Assembly (NCBI RefSeq): GCF_024749045.1
Contig: NZ_CP087184.1
Location: 4,154,001 to 4,218,000, forward strand
DNA: 64,000 nt
Direction: 5' to 3'
DNA from: Pseudomonas sp. B21-028
Lineage (GTDB): Bacteria; Pseudomonadota; Gammaproteobacteria; Pseudomonadales; Pseudomonadaceae
The notes under the pieces are model-generated. The model did no database searches and was not told where the DNA came from. It was given only the letters and a program-made list of their open reading frames with translations. Of this stretch, positions 37,448-47,544 are shown piece after piece (the first letter of the stretch is position 1; every line of letters begins with the position of its first letter). The position numbers and the translations under genes were made by a program.

Positions 37448-37936
37448 TCAGCGATGCAGCAGCTTGCGCAGCGGTACGCCATCCTTCAGCACCGGCGATT
37501 TGATAACGATGTAGCTGAAATACTTGGCAATACCGATGTTCTTATCCAGCAGCCCTTCCATCACTTCCTGATAATGCGGAATGCTGCGGGTCATGAAACG
37601 TGCAAGGTAATCATAGCCTCCACTGATCAAATGGCATTCGAGCACCTCATCGACCAGGCGGATATTGGACTCGAACTTGGCGAAGTCTTCGCGCTTATGG
37701 TCGTGTAGCGTGATCTCCGTGAACACGGTGACCGACTCAGTGATCTTGGCCAGATTGAGGTGCGCGTTGTATCCGGAAATATACCCGGCCGCCTCGAGCC
37801 GCTTGACCCGCTGCAGACATGGGCTTGCCGACAGACCTACCGCATCGGCGAGGCTGACATTGGTAATGCGGCCATCTTTTTGCAGCTCAACCAAGATGTT
37901 GATATCAATTCGATCAAGCTTGACTAAACCTTCCAT
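37448..37936 (-). CDS. Lrp/AsnC family transcriptional regulator
   Basis: This 162-residue protein starts at ATG 37936 with a GAGGTAAG site. The N-terminal helix-turn-helix (KLDRIDINILVELQKDGRIT, NVSLADAVGLSASPCLQRVK) is followed by the RAM effector domain with HLISGGYDYLARFMT. Such regulators sense amino acids and control nearby catabolic genes. The upstream HAD and GabT genes on the same strand are likely targets. It is paralogous to the regulator at 55752-56255. Confidence 0.92.
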   Translation of the reverse strand: MEGLVKLDRIDINILVELQKDGRITNVSLADAVGLSASPCLQRVKRLEAAGYISGYNAHLNLAKITESVTVFTEITLHDHKREDFAKFESNIRLVDEVLECHLISGGYDYLARFMTRSIPHYQEVMEGLLDKNIGIAKYFSYIVIKSPVLKDGVPLRKLLHR

Positions 37937-37977
37937 CGCTTACCTCGTGATTGTTCTATGCAATCATTCTGTCAGTA

Positions 37978-38634
37978 TCAGCGCCTCAGAGATTGTTGAT
38001 GCTGTGTCACCAGGTCAGCCATGCTGTTGATGTAGAAGTCCGCCGGACCAGATAAACGAGGTTCGCTGCAACCACGCTGGATCAGGCACAAGCCGCCTGG
38101 CAAGGATCCATCGACAGACGAACCACGCACCATCAGAATATCCTTAGGTTCCAGGTCGTTAGTCAATAGCCAGGCGCGATCTTCCAACGGATTGTCGGTT
38201 GGCGACAGGAAATCCTCCGACGCGATTCCCAAACGCTCACAGAAAGCCTCGCGATCTGCGCTGTCACGGTCTCCATAAACCAATAGCCGGTAAAACTTGC
38301 GCAGATACAGCATCGCGCCAGGTGCGTCCTCGTACAGTGACCAGTCGCAAACCGAACGGGCGAACCTCATGCCCTCCTCCCAACTGGCCTTGAGTCCCAG
38401 GCGCTCCGCCAACTGGCGATGTGCGAAACACAACAGGCCGCTGAACCCCAGCTCGGAGAAGCGAGGATAGAGCCCGCGCATCACCTGCTCATATTCAGCC
38501 AGTACCTGCTCTCTACTCAGTGTATCTGGAAAACCCTCGAGCAGCGGTTGCAACGCCGCCCAGATGCCAGAGTCCCGATCGAACAGGACCTCATCGCAAT
38601 CAATCAGCAGTGCACGATAGTCCGTCAGTTCCAT
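37978..38634 (-). CDS. HAD family hydrolase (class IA)
   Basis: This 218-residue protein has a GGAGG site before ATG 38634. Motif I is LLIDCDEVLFD, whose second Asp is retained; motif II is replaced by RLLVYGDRD; Lys/Asp of motifs III-IV appear in LEPKDILMVRG. The weak motif II makes phosphatase activity uncertain. It lies between gabT and the Lrp gene on the same strand, with 41 and 92 base gaps, so it may be part of the same amine-catabolic unit. Substrate unknown. Confidence 0.7.
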   Translation of the reverse strand: MELTDYRALLIDCDEVLFDRDSGIWAALQPLLEGFPDTLSREQVLAEYEQVMRGLYPRFSELGFSGLLCFAHRQLAERLGLKASWEEGMRFARSVCDWSLYEDAPGAMLYLRKFYRLLVYGDRDSADREAFCERLGIASEDFLSPTDNPLEDRAWLLTNDLEPKDILMVRGSSVDGSLPGGLCLIQRGCSEPRLSGPADFYINSMADLVTQHQQSLRR

Positions 38635-38726
38635 GGCCTGAATGCCTCCTATGATGGCATTTCAAAAATAGATACGCGTCGGGATGTTCGGTCGGCACTT
38701 ACTTCAATGCCGACCGAGACCAGGCG

Positions 38727-40022
38727 TCAGCTCAGAACCCGTGACAACGCCTTTTCGAGAATATCCAACGCTTCGTCGACTTGTGCCTCTTCAGCGACCA
38801 GAGGCGCGAGGAAACGCAATACGTTGCGGTACACGCCACACTTGATCACCAGCAGACCGCCGTTGCGCGCCTCATCAATCACTTGCTGATTCAACTCCGG
38901 ATCCGGACTGCGGGCCGCATCGTTCTTGATCAGTTCGATCGCCAGCATAAAACCGGTACCGCGTACGTCACCGATCTGAGGAAAGCGTGACTGCAAACGC
39001 AACAGGCCCTGACGCAAACGCTCGCCCAGCTTCACGCCGCGCGCCAGCAGTTGTTCCTGCTCGTAGGTATCGATCACCGCCAACGCCGCCGCGCAAGCCA
39101 GCGCGTTGCCGCCATAGGTACCGCCCAGACCGCCGGGGGCTGGTGCATCCATGATTTCTGCACGACCCACCACGCCCGAGATCGGCATGCCGGCGGCCAG
39201 GCTCTTGGCGACGGTGACCAGGTCCGGCTGAATACCGGCGTGCTGGAAACCGAACCATGTGCCGGTACGGCCGAAGCCGGTCTGCACTTCATCGGCAATC
39301 AGCACGATGCCGTGTTGTTCGGTGAGTGCCCGCAGCGCCCGGAGAAATTCGACCGGTGCGCTAAGGAATCCGCCGTCGCCCTGAACCGGTTCAATGATGA
39401 TCGCAGCGACGCGATCCGGAGAGACCTGAGTGGCGAACAGCTCGTTCAGCGCCTGCAGTGCCATCTCGCTGGTGAAGCCGCGATAAGCATTCGGATAAGG
39501 AGTATGGAAGACTTCCGGCGCCATGCCGAAGTTTTGCTTATAGGGCTGGCTCATGCCCGTCAGGGTCGTACCGAGCAAGGTTCGACCATGGAAACCGCCA
39601 CGGAAAGAAATAACCGCTGGACGCTTGGTATGGGCGCGGGCGATCTTCACGGCGTTCTCAACCGCCTCAGCACCCGAGGTGAACAGCGCGGCCTTATGCG
39701 CAATGCCACTGGAACCAGCGACCAACCCGCACAAGCGCTGCACCAGGTCGAGGTAAGGCTGGTAGGCAACCACCTGGAAGCAGGCATGGGTCACCTTCTG
39801 CATCTGCGCCTGTACCGCCGCAAGCACTTTCGGATGATTGTGGCCGATGTTCATCACGCCGATACCGCCAACGAAGTCCAGATAACGCTTGCCACCTACG
39901 TCCCACACTTCTGCCCCTTGGGCTCGATCGATTACCAGCGGGTGAGCAGTGACCAAGCCGCGCGGCACAAACCGGTCACGCTGTTCGAGCAGATAAGGGG
40001 TTTCTTCGCATTTGCTGTTCAT
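38727..40022 (-). CDS. gabT: 4-aminobutyrate / 5-aminovalerate aminotransferase-type enzyme
   Basis: This 431-residue class-III PLP aminotransferase has a GGAG site before ATG 40022. The PLP phosphate loop is FTSGAEAVENAVKIARAHTK, the ring-stacking region is FHGRTLLGTTLTGMS, the Asp is in LIADEVQTGFGRTG, and the Schiff-base Lys273 is in TVAKSLAAGMP. The sequence is close to GabT/DavT enzymes, which pass the omega-amino group of GABA or 5-aminovalerate to 2-oxoglutarate. It is separated from the gabD-like gene by the GhrA-like and dehydrogenase genes. The exact substrate depends on the locus. Confidence 0.88.
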   Translation of the reverse strand: MNSKCEETPYLLEQRDRFVPRGLVTAHPLVIDRAQGAEVWDVGGKRYLDFVGGIGVMNIGHNHPKVLAAVQAQMQKVTHACFQVVAYQPYLDLVQRLCGLVAGSSGIAHKAALFTSGAEAVENAVKIARAHTKRPAVISFRGGFHGRTLLGTTLTGMSQPYKQNFGMAPEVFHTPYPNAYRGFTSEMALQALNELFATQVSPDRVAAIIIEPVQGDGGFLSAPVEFLRALRALTEQHGIVLIADEVQTGFGRTGTWFGFQHAGIQPDLVTVAKSLAAGMPISGVVGRAEIMDAPAPGGLGGTYGGNALACAAALAVIDTYEQEQLLARGVKLGERLRQGLLRLQSRFPQIGDVRGTGFMLAIELIKNDAARSPDPELNQQVIDEARNGGLLVIKCGVYRNVLRFLAPLVAEEAQVDEALDILEKALSRVLS

Positions 40023-40301
40023 GGCATCTCCATAGTGAGCCAGGCAACCAGGAGGAGGCTGCGATGTGCCTTAGGTTAAGCTTTCGACGCGATGCTCTAA
40101 GCCGAACTTGGCCGCTGAGAAATACGGATCGACTGTTTTAACCCCGGAAAACGGCAGAATCCGTCAGGCGCCGGCAGCCCATGGAATCTGCCAGATTGTG
40201 CCGCCATACAACCCTGCGCCCTCGTTTGCACCAAGCGTTTCGACAGATCCTGCTCCACCATTCGGGCATGCTTGCTTTTCCGCTCATGAGAGGAAATGTC
40301 C
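40023..40301. promoter_or_regulatory. Divergent promoter region, gabT / GhrA-like gene
   Basis: These 279 bases lie between the two divergent start codons. No gene or clear palindrome was seen. Control by the nearby Lrp-type regulators is possible but not shown. Confidence 0.35.
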
Positions 40302-41228
40302 ATGACCCTGCTCTACAAAGCTGACCCGGTGCGCGGCGAACAATGGCAAGCATTGTTCGCCGAGCACGCTCCGGATATCGAATGGCGCACCTGGCCGGAT
40401 ATCGGCGATCCACGGGATATTCGCTACCTGGCCGCCTGGCAGGCACCGGACGATCTCGAAACACTGCTACCAAACCTGCAAGTGTTGTTCGCCCTGTCGG
40501 CCGGCGTCGATCAACTCGACCTTGGCCGCTTGCCGGAAAATCTGCCGGTGGTGCGTTTGCTCGACCCGGGCATTACCCAGGGCATGTGCGAATACGCCAG
40601 TTTCGCGGTGCTCAGCCTGCACCGGGATATGCTGCGCTATCGTCAGCAACAGGCCGAAAAGCACTGGCAAGCGCACCGACTGCTGCCTGCGACAAAACGC
40701 CGGGTCGGGGTCATGGGCCTGGGCTTGCAAGCCCAACAGATACTCGCCACCTTGCAACCCTATGGCTTCGCCTTGTCTGGCTGGGCCCGCAGCCGACATT
40801 GCATACCCGGGGTCGACTGCTTCGCCGGCACCGAGCAACTGCCGGCATTTCTTGGTCAGTGCGACATCCTGCTCTGCGTCCTGCCGCTGACCGAGCAGAC
40901 CGAAGGGATTCTCGACCACCAACTGTTCCAACACCTGCCCAAAGGTGCCGCGCTGGTCAATATGGGGCGAGGTGGGCACCTGGTGGAAGAGGATCTGCTG
41001 GAAGCTCTGGCCAGCGGCCAGCTCAGTGCAGCAGTGCTGGACGTGCTACACGAAGAACCGGCGCAGCCCGAGCATCCGTTCTGGCAACACCCTCAGATTT
41101 TACTGACCCCGCATATCGCCGCGATGACTCAGCCGGAAAGTGCGTTTGGCGTGCTGCTGGAGAATATCCGTCGGCACCAGCGTGGCGATTCCATGCTCGG
41201 TCAGATTGACCGCAAGCAGGGCTATTAA
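40302..41228 (+). CDS. 2-hydroxyacid dehydrogenase (GhrA-like glyoxylate/hydroxypyruvate reductase)
   Basis: ATG 40302 is used because AGAGGA precedes it by 7 bases; an ATG six bases earlier sits on top of that site. The 308-residue protein has the D-2-hydroxyacid dehydrogenase fold. The Rossmann loop is VGVMGLGLQAQQI (short GhrA form), then CDILLCVLPLTEQTEGI, the catalytic Arg region LVNMGRGGHLVEEDL, Glu in LHEEPAQPEHPFW and catalytic His in LTPHIAAMT. It reduces glyoxylate or hydroxypyruvate with NADPH in relatives. It is the only plus-strand gene in this catabolic block. Confidence 0.88.
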   Translation: MTLLYKADPVRGEQWQALFAEHAPDIEWRTWPDIGDPRDIRYLAAWQAPDDLETLLPNLQVLFALSAGVDQLDLGRLPENLPVVRLLDPGITQGMCEYASFAVLSLHRDMLRYRQQQAEKHWQAHRLLPATKRRVGVMGLGLQAQQILATLQPYGFALSGWARSRHCIPGVDCFAGTEQLPAFLGQCDILLCVLPLTEQTEGILDHQLFQHLPKGAALVNMGRGGHLVEEDLLEALASGQLSAAVLDVLHEEPAQPEHPFWQHPQILLTPHIAAMTQPESAFGVLLENIRRHQRGDSMLGQIDRKQGY

Positions 41229-41270
41229 CCTCTGATGTCGCTCCGTTGAGGATCGACCTGGCTGTAGCTG

Positions 41271-41298
41271 AAAAAAAAAGCCCGCAGTGTGAGCGGGC
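41271..41298 (-). terminator. Rho-independent terminator for the dehydrogenase operon
   Basis: On the minus strand GCCCGC, an eight-base loop and GCGGGC are followed by nine T residues. It lies 33 bases past the stop codon of the tartrate/malate-type dehydrogenase gene. Confidence 0.85.
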
Positions 41299-41330
41299 AA
41301 AGGGTGAAGCGTGATGCTTTGGAACCTGAC

Positions 41331-42410
41331 CTAGAGTGCCTCGGCAATCGCCTTGCCGACATCCTGGGTCGAACCCTGCCCGCCCAGGTCGGGGGTGATC
41401 GGCCCCTCGGCGATCACCTGCTCGATGGCCTTGAGGATGCCGTCGTGAGCGGCACGGTAGCGCTCGTCACCGTTGCCGAGGAAATCCAGCATCAGTGCGC
41501 CGGACCAGATCATGGCGATTGGGTTGGCGATGTTGCGCCCGTAGATGTCCGGGGCCGAGCCGTGCACCGGCTCGAACAACGAAGGGAAACGCCGCTCGGG
41601 ATCGAGGTTCGCGGAGGGGGCGATACCGATGGTGCCGGCACAGGCAGGGCCCAGGTCGGAAAGGATGTCACCAAACAGGTTCGACGCCACCACCACATCA
41701 AAGCGGTCAGGCTGCAAGACGAAACGCGCACACAGGATATCGATGTGCTGCTTGTCCCATTTCACCTCGGGATACTGCTCGCCCATCAGCGCCGTGCGCT
41801 CATCCCAATACGGCATGCTGATGGAGATTCCGTTGGATTTGGTCGCCGACGTCAGGCGCTTGCGTGGCCGGGTCTGGGCCAGATCGAAAGCGAACTTGAG
41901 AATCCGGTCGACACCACGCCGTGTGAACACCGACTCCTGGAGCACGAACTCATGCTCGGTGCCTTCGAACATCTTGCCGCCGATGGAGGAATATTCGCCC
42001 TCGGTGTTTTCACGGATGACGACGAAATCGATGTCCCCCGCTTCACGTCCGGCCAAGGGACACGGCACGCCGGGAAACAGTCGCACAGGGCGAATGTTCA
42101 CGTACTGGTCGAAGTCGCGGCGGAACTTGAGCAACGAACCCCACAGGGAAATATGGTCCGGCACTTTGTCCGGCCAGCCCACGGCGCCGAAGTAGATGGC
42201 GTCGAAGCCTTTCAACTGCTCAAACCAGTCGGCGGGCATCATTTGCCCATGTTCCAGGTAATAATCGCAGTGGGCCCAGTCGAGCACTTCGATGCTCAGG
42301 TCCAGATCCCACTTGCGTGCAGCCTGTTCCAATACCCGCAGCCCCTCGGGCAATACTTCCTTGCCGATACCATCGCCAGCAATCGCGGCAATCTTGAATG
42401 TCTTGCTCAT
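41331..42410 (-). CDS. Tartrate/D-malate dehydrogenase-type decarboxylating enzyme
   Basis: ATG 42410 (MSKTFKIAAIAGDGIGKEV) has a GAAGG site; the frame upstream to 42437 has none. The 359-residue protein belongs to the isopropylmalate/isocitrate dehydrogenase family. Conserved parts include AIAGDGIGKEV, the substrate helix LWGSLLKFRRDFDQYVNIRP, FVVIRENTEGEYSS, the Lys in TSATKSNGISI, and VVASNLFGDILSDLG. The sequence is closest in style to TtuC/DmlA, which oxidise tartrate, D-malate or similar 2-hydroxyacids. It lies downstream of the gabD-like gene, 53 bases away, probably in one operon. Confidence 0.88.
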   Translation of the reverse strand: MSKTFKIAAIAGDGIGKEVLPEGLRVLEQAARKWDLDLSIEVLDWAHCDYYLEHGQMMPADWFEQLKGFDAIYFGAVGWPDKVPDHISLWGSLLKFRRDFDQYVNIRPVRLFPGVPCPLAGREAGDIDFVVIRENTEGEYSSIGGKMFEGTEHEFVLQESVFTRRGVDRILKFAFDLAQTRPRKRLTSATKSNGISISMPYWDERTALMGEQYPEVKWDKQHIDILCARFVLQPDRFDVVVASNLFGDILSDLGPACAGTIGIAPSANLDPERRFPSLFEPVHGSAPDIYGRNIANPIAMIWSGALMLDFLGNGDERYRAAHDGILKAIEQVIAEGPITPDLGGQGSTQDVGKAIAEAL

Positions 42411-42463
42411 GTCGTTACCTTCGCGGATTTGCGTCAATCAAGCCTGTGCAAACAACCGTTGCT

Positions 42464-43921
42464 CTACAGCCCACCGATATGGAAAGCCTTGACTTCCAGG
42501 TACTCGTCCAGGCCGTACTTGGAACCCTCGCGGCCCAGACCGGACTGCTTGACGCCACCAAAGGGGGCTACTTCCATGGAAATCAACCCGGTATTGAGGC
42601 CGATCATGCCGAACTCCAGCGCCTCGCCGAAACGCCACGAGCGACGCAGGTCCTGGGTGAAGAAATAGGCACCCAGGCCATAGGGCGTGGCATTGGCCAG
42701 GGCCAGGGCCTCTTCCTCAGTGCTGAAGCGCATCAACGGTGCAACCGGACCGAAGGTTTCTTCCTGGGCCAGCAACATCCCGGCATGAGCCTCGGCCAGC
42801 ACCGTCGGCTGAACGAACTGGCTATCACCCGCAGGGATGCCGCCACAGAGCAGACGAGCGCCGTTGCCCAGGGCATCGTCAATGTGCCGGGCGACCTTGC
42901 TGACCGCCGCCGCGTTGATCAGCGGGCCAATGCTCACGTCGGCCTCCAGGCCATTGCCGACCTTGAGCTTGCCCACCTCCTCCACCAGGCGCTGAGCAAA
43001 GCGTTCGTAGATCCCGTCCTGCACCAGAATGCGGTTGGCACAGACACACGTCTGCCCGGCATTGCGGAACTTGCTCTGCATGATGCCGGCCACCGCCTGC
43101 TCCAGATCCGCATCATCAAACACAACGAAGGGAGCATTGCCGCCCAGTTCAAGGCTCAAACGCTTGATCTGCTCAGCGCTCTGGCGCATCAGCAAGCTGC
43201 CCACGGCGGTCGAACCGGTGAAGGAAATCTTGCGCACCGTCGGGTTACTGGTCAGCTCTTCGCCAATACCCGCCGGCATGCCGGTCACGACGTTGAACAC
43301 CCCGGCCGGTATCCCGACCCGCTCGGCCAGCACCGCCAGCGCCAAGGCGGAAAGCGGCGTCAGGTCCGAAGGCTTGACGATGACCGGGCAACCGGCCGCC
43401 AGGGCTGGCGCGCACTTGCGGGTGATCATCGCGTTGGGGAAGTTCCAGGGGGTGATCGCGGCGCAAACCCCGACAGGTTGCTTCAGAGTAATCAGACGAC
43501 GGTCACCGCTGGGGGCCGGGATGGTTTCGCCGTAGACCCGTCGAGCTTCCTCGGCGAACCACTTGACGAAACTGGCGCCATAACGGATCTCGCCCTTGGC
43601 TTCGTTGAGGGGCTTGCCTTGTTCGCAAGTCATGATCAAGGCCAGGTCGTCGAGGTTATCGAGCATGGCTTGATACCAGCGCTCCAGCAGCGCCGCGCGC
43701 TCCGCCGCGGGCCGCGCTCGCCAGGCCGGCCAGGCGCGGTCGGCGGCCTCGATAGCACGACGGGTTTCCACGCCTTGCAGGGCCGGAACCCGGGCCAGGC
43801 ACTCACCCGTGGCGGGATTGATGACATCCAGGGTGGCGGCGTTATCGGCGCCCACCCAGTGACCGTCAATGTAAGCGTGTTCTACCAGCAGGCTGGGGTC
43901 TTGCAAGCGATTCTTGAGCAT
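42464..43921 (-). CDS. gabD: Succinate/glutarate-semialdehyde dehydrogenase-type enzyme
   Basis: ATG 43921 with AGGA 8 bases upstream gives 485 residues; the long open frame beyond it to 44152 is not coding. NAD(P) site elements include ITPWNFPNAMITRK and ISFTGSTAVGSLLM. The general base Glu lies in LELGGNAPFVVFD and the catalytic Cys in RNAGQTCVCANR. The double C-V-C pattern and length fit GabD/DavD. It would oxidise the semialdehyde produced by the GabT-like enzyme. It precedes the tartrate-type dehydrogenase gene on the same strand. Confidence 0.9.
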   Translation of the reverse strand: MLKNRLQDPSLLVEHAYIDGHWVGADNAATLDVINPATGECLARVPALQGVETRRAIEAADRAWPAWRARPAAERAALLERWYQAMLDNLDDLALIMTCEQGKPLNEAKGEIRYGASFVKWFAEEARRVYGETIPAPSGDRRLITLKQPVGVCAAITPWNFPNAMITRKCAPALAAGCPVIVKPSDLTPLSALALAVLAERVGIPAGVFNVVTGMPAGIGEELTSNPTVRKISFTGSTAVGSLLMRQSAEQIKRLSLELGGNAPFVVFDDADLEQAVAGIMQSKFRNAGQTCVCANRILVQDGIYERFAQRLVEEVGKLKVGNGLEADVSIGPLINAAAVSKVARHIDDALGNGARLLCGGIPAGDSQFVQPTVLAEAHAGMLLAQEETFGPVAPLMRFSTEEEALALANATPYGLGAYFFTQDLRRSWRFGEALEFGMIGLNTGLISMEVAPFGGVKQSGLGREGSKYGLDEYLEVKAFHIGGL

Positions 43922-44123
43922 GATCGAGTCCTGTTCCGAGACAGCCTTCAGTCTATTCAGGCGCCACAGGCAAGGATGCTGAAAGCGCCGTCGCAGCAGC
44001 GTTGGCTGCTGAATATCTGTCGATGACAGCAGGCTATACCGGGGAAATTCCGCTGATGATGTGAAGGGCCGGCCTGCCGGATCGTGGCGGACCAGGCATG
44101 CAGCGATACGCCCGGGCCCCGGG

Positions 44124-46166
44124 TCAGACGCTGAAATGCCTGACCCGCCCACTCAGGCCGTTGGCCAGGTCGGCAAGCTCCTGACTGGACTCGCGGGTCT
44201 GCCTGGCGCCGGCCGAGGTCCGTGCGCAGACATCGCGGATATTCAACAAATTGCTATCGACCTCACGGGCGACCTGGGATTGCTCTTCGGTGGCGCTGGC
44301 AATACTCAAACTGCGCTCGTTGATCTGTCCGATAGCCTCGACGATGGCATTCAGCGCAGTGCCCGCTCCGCGTGCGAGCCCCAAGGTATCGCGGGTCTTT
44401 TCATTGCTGCTGTGCATGGCGCTGAGAGCGCTGCGGCTGCCTTGCTGTACCGAGCCGATGATGGTCTCGATCTGTCGGGTCGAGTCCTGGGTTCTTTGCG
44501 CCAGGGCCCGTACCTCGTCCGCCACCACGGCGAAGCCACGACCGCTCTCGCCCGCCCGAGCCGCCTCGATCGCGGCATTCAGGGCCAGCAGGTTGGTCTG
44601 CTCGGCGATGCTGCGAATCACATCCAGTACCGAGCCGATATTACCTATCTGGCCCGCCAGGTTTTGCAGCGCATCTGCGGTATGCGCCATATCGCCGGTC
44701 AACGACTCGATGGCGTCGACCGTTCGGGCGACGCTGTCTTCGCCTTGGCGCGCGCAGTGATCGGCAGCCTGGGACACCTGCGAAGCGGAGGCGGCATTAC
44801 GCGCCACCTCTTCGATGGCACAGGTCAACTCGGTAACGGCGGTCACGGCCTGGTCGAGCTCTTCGCTCTGCCTTTGCAGCCCTCGACTGGCATCTTCGGT
44901 CACAACACTCAGTGCCTCGGAGGTCGAGCCCAACTGTTCGGCGGAACTCACCACCTGGCTGACGGTGTCACGCAGGTCCGTTTGCATGCACTGTAATGCC
45001 TGAAGCAGCCGTGCCGCCTCATCCATACCGGTGGTATCAAGCGTCTGGGTCAGGTCGCCCTTGGCGATCCGCTCGGCTGCCGCCATGGCGATAGCCAGCT
45101 GTTTGAGCAGGCGCAGTACGATCACGGTGGCCAGGGCGCCACCCATCAGCAGCAACGCCAGCAGACCGACGGACATCAGCAGGGTGTTCTGCCGATAGCG
45201 GTCGCGCCGCGCCGTCAGCGACTCGTCGAGCATCATCAATGCGGAATCGCCAAGGGCCTGCAGAGCGCCAATCGGTCGGTCATACGCGGCCAGGTAATCC
45301 GCGACCGGGTAGCTCAACTTGACGCCGTAGCCACCACCGGAGGAAAGATCCATCTCGAGGGCCGCGACCAGTTGCGTGTCGGTCAACGCCAGCGCCTGCT
45401 CGATCTGCGGGCGCAACGCCGCCAGAGGTGTTTCCAGCACGGCGGCGAACGCCTGTTCGGTAGCGGCTGCCTTGGCGAAGGCCCGAGTCATCCTGTCAAG
45501 GCTGGCCAACGCCTGGGAGGTCAGGCCCACCAAGGCACCTTGTTGCTCTGGCATGATTCGCCCCTGCACCAGATACAGGCTGCCGTAGCCGCGCAATTGA
45601 CCAAACAGCTCGGCGGTTTGCGGCATCTCGATCAGCGCGGCGTACATCAGCGAATAGGTTTCCAGGACCGGGTCCAGCGCCAGCTCGAAATGATCGAGCA
45701 AGGCATCTTCGATCAACAGGATGGCGGCGATCAGTTGCGAATGCAGTTGCAGGCTCTGCCTGGCTTTGACGGTGCCCTGGTCGATCTGCACGGACAGCGC
45801 CTGCCATTGTTCGCGTACCTTGCGCCAGGCAGCCAACAGATCCGGATCGAGCCCGGCCGCCTGCAGCGTCAGCTCGCTTGCCTCGAAGGCACGCTGCACC
45901 TCAGCCTGCTTGGCCAGGCGAGCCTGTTGCAGAGTGCCATCGCCGCCGAGCACGGTGGTAGCCAGGTCGCGATGCTGCTGGGTCAGCGCGACCAGATGCA
46001 GCAGCGCCTGGACCGACGGCAGGCCCTGTACTTCCCGATCGGCCTGACGACCCGTTTGCAGCGCGCCGAGCACATACAAGGTGCTCGGCACGGCAATCAG
46101 GGCAAGGACCAGCAGACCGAGCAAGGCGAACTTGGTGGAGAAGGAAAGGCGTTCGAGAACTTTCAT
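44124..46166 (-). CDS. Methyl-accepting chemotaxis protein with long periplasmic sensor
   Basis: This 680-residue receptor has a first membrane helix (about 12-34), a periplasmic helical domain of about 280 residues ([20 protein letters not shown] onward, similar in style to NIT-type sensors), and a second helix (about 325-350). HAMP ([20 protein letters not shown]) and the signalling domain with [20 protein letters not shown] follow. The gene sits between the ArgE-like and GabD-like genes in the same direction, so it may guide cells towards the compound catabolised by this locus. That link is inference. The C-terminus lacks a CheR tether. Confidence 0.9.
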   Translation of the reverse strand: MKVLERLSFSTKFALLGLLVLALIAVPSTLYVLGALQTGRQADREVQGLPSVQALLHLVALTQQHRDLATTVLGGDGTLQQARLAKQAEVQRAFEASELTLQAAGLDPDLLAAWRKVREQWQALSVQIDQGTVKARQSLQLHSQLIAAILLIEDALLDHFELALDPVLETYSLMYAALIEMPQTAELFGQLRGYGSLYLVQGRIMPEQQGALVGLTSQALASLDRMTRAFAKAAATEQAFAAVLETPLAALRPQIEQALALTDTQLVAALEMDLSSGGGYGVKLSYPVADYLAAYDRPIGALQALGDSALMMLDESLTARRDRYRQNTLLMSVGLLALLLMGGALATVIVLRLLKQLAIAMAAAERIAKGDLTQTLDTTGMDEAARLLQALQCMQTDLRDTVSQVVSSAEQLGSTSEALSVVTEDASRGLQRQSEELDQAVTAVTELTCAIEEVARNAASASQVSQAADHCARQGEDSVARTVDAIESLTGDMAHTADALQNLAGQIGNIGSVLDVIRSIAEQTNLLALNAAIEAARAGESGRGFAVVADEVRALAQRTQDSTRQIETIIGSVQQGSRSALSAMHSSNEKTRDTLGLARGAGTALNAIVEAIGQINERSLSIASATEEQSQVAREVDSNLLNIRDVCARTSAGARQTRESSQELADLANGLSGRVRHFSV

Positions 46167-46325
46167 GGACGGACTCCCAGAGTGTTATCGGAGACTCGTC
46201 AGAGTCCCGCTTTTTTGTTGGTTACTCGGTTGAGGTATTGGCCCTTGGCAGGCACGCGCGCGCTTTCCTCGAGCGAGAAATCCGCCGACCATCAAAGGGG
46301 ATCGGGTGAACGGCAAGAACGCGCA

Positions 46326-46355
46326 GTGACCCTTCCCGGACTCGGCAAGGGTCAC
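46326..46355. terminator. Possible hairpin terminator after the ArgE-like gene
   Basis: GTGACCCTT and AAGGGTCAC form a 9-base stem with a 12-base loop, about 17 bases past the argE-like stop. There is no T tract, so termination would have to be factor-dependent. Confidence 0.4.
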
Positions 46356-46371
46356 ATGAGAAACACCGGCG

Positions 46372-47529
46372 TTACAGCTTCAAGGAGCCCAGCAGCCCAT
46401 CGAGAAAGCGCTCCCCGGCCCGCATCTGGCTCAGCTCGACGAATTCATCGGGCTTGTGCGCCTGTTCGATGGAGCCCGGCCCGCAGACCACCACCGGTAC
46501 ATCCAGGCGCTGACTGAATAAACCGCCTTCAGTGCCGAAGGAAACTTTTGCACTGCCGGTATCCGCTGGAGCGAAGTTCTTCAGAAAGCGCACGGCTTCG
46601 ACGCTGGGATGGGTATCCAGCCCTGGGTAGACGTTCAGCGTCTCGATCTCGATATCGGCCGCGCCGGACAAGCGCTTGGCCTCACGCACGATCTGTTCGG
46701 CCTGTTCGCGCATCTGCTCGAGAAACTGATCGAGGTCGTCGGCCGGCAAATTGCGCACCTCAAAATCCAGGCTGCACAGGTTCGGGACTATGTTCAGGGC
46801 CTTGCCGCCGGTAATCTGCCCGACGTGCACGGTGCTGTAGGGTACGTCGTAATCCGCGTCGTGCGCGCCCTGCTGTTGCAAGCGCCGTTGGCCCTCGCGC
46901 AGCGTGGCGATAAAGTCGCAGGCCACATGAATGGCGTTGACCGACCGCGGGGCCAGGGATGAATGAGCTTCCTGCCCCCGACACAGAGCACGATAAGACC
47001 CCTTGCCCTTGTGCCCGAGAACGAACTGCATGTTGGTCGGCTCACCGACGATGCACAGCATCGGCCGCAACGGCGCCAGGTGCAGGACGTCGAGCAAGCG
47101 GCGTACGCCAACGCAGCCGATTTCCTCGTCATGGGACAGGGCCAGTTGCAACGGGCGACTCAACGAGCAGTCAGCGGCCTCGAGCATGGCGTCGATCGCC
47201 AGGGCAATGAAACCCTTCATGTCGCAGCTGCCCCGGCCATAAATCCGCTCATCCTTGAGCGTCGCCTGGAACGCCGGCACGCTCCAGGCCTGGCCGGCGG
47301 CCGGCACCACATCGGTGTGCCCGGACAGCAGGATGCCGGGCTGATCGCGCGGACCGGTACTGGCGAACAGATTGGCCTTGTGCCCGCTCTCGTCCTTGAC
47401 GATCAACGACTCGATGCCCTTGCTCGACAGCAGCTCGCGCACATAGTCGATCAATGCCAGGTTGGACTCCGAAGAGACCGTGTCGAAAGCGATCAGTCGC
47501 TTGAAGATTTCCAGTGCCCGAGGTCTCAT
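46372..47529 (-). CDS. argE: Acetylornithine deacetylase-like M20 amidohydrolase
   Basis: ATG 47529, with GGAG 9 bases upstream, gives 385 residues, the usual ArgE length. Metal site residues are visible in LLSGHTDVVPA, YGRGSCDMKGFIAL, SHDEEIGCVG and the C-terminal GPGSIEQAHKPDEFVE. The dimerisation domain carries HSSLAPRSVNAIHVA. ArgE removes acetyl groups from N-acetylornithine, but family members act on other N-acyl amino acids. Location behind a peptide-type ABC importer, away from arginine genes, suggests a catabolic role on an imported N-acylated compound. The symbol denotes family resemblance only. Confidence 0.82.
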   Translation of the reverse strand: MRPRALEIFKRLIAFDTVSSESNLALIDYVRELLSSKGIESLIVKDESGHKANLFASTGPRDQPGILLSGHTDVVPAAGQAWSVPAFQATLKDERIYGRGSCDMKGFIALAIDAMLEAADCSLSRPLQLALSHDEEIGCVGVRRLLDVLHLAPLRPMLCIVGEPTNMQFVLGHKGKGSYRALCRGQEAHSSLAPRSVNAIHVACDFIATLREGQRRLQQQGAHDADYDVPYSTVHVGQITGGKALNIVPNLCSLDFEVRNLPADDLDQFLEQMREQAEQIVREAKRLSGAADIEIETLNVYPGLDTHPSVEAVRFLKNFAPADTGSAKVSFGTEGGLFSQRLDVPVVVCGPGSIEQAHKPDEFVELSQMRAGERFLDGLLGSLKL

Positions 47530-47544
47530 GACGCCATGCTCCAT

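Noticed and set aside
43922..44152. 77-residue N-terminal extension of the semialdehyde dehydrogenase
   Set aside because: No ribosome site, not part of the family, and ATG 43921 has AGGA at good spacing.
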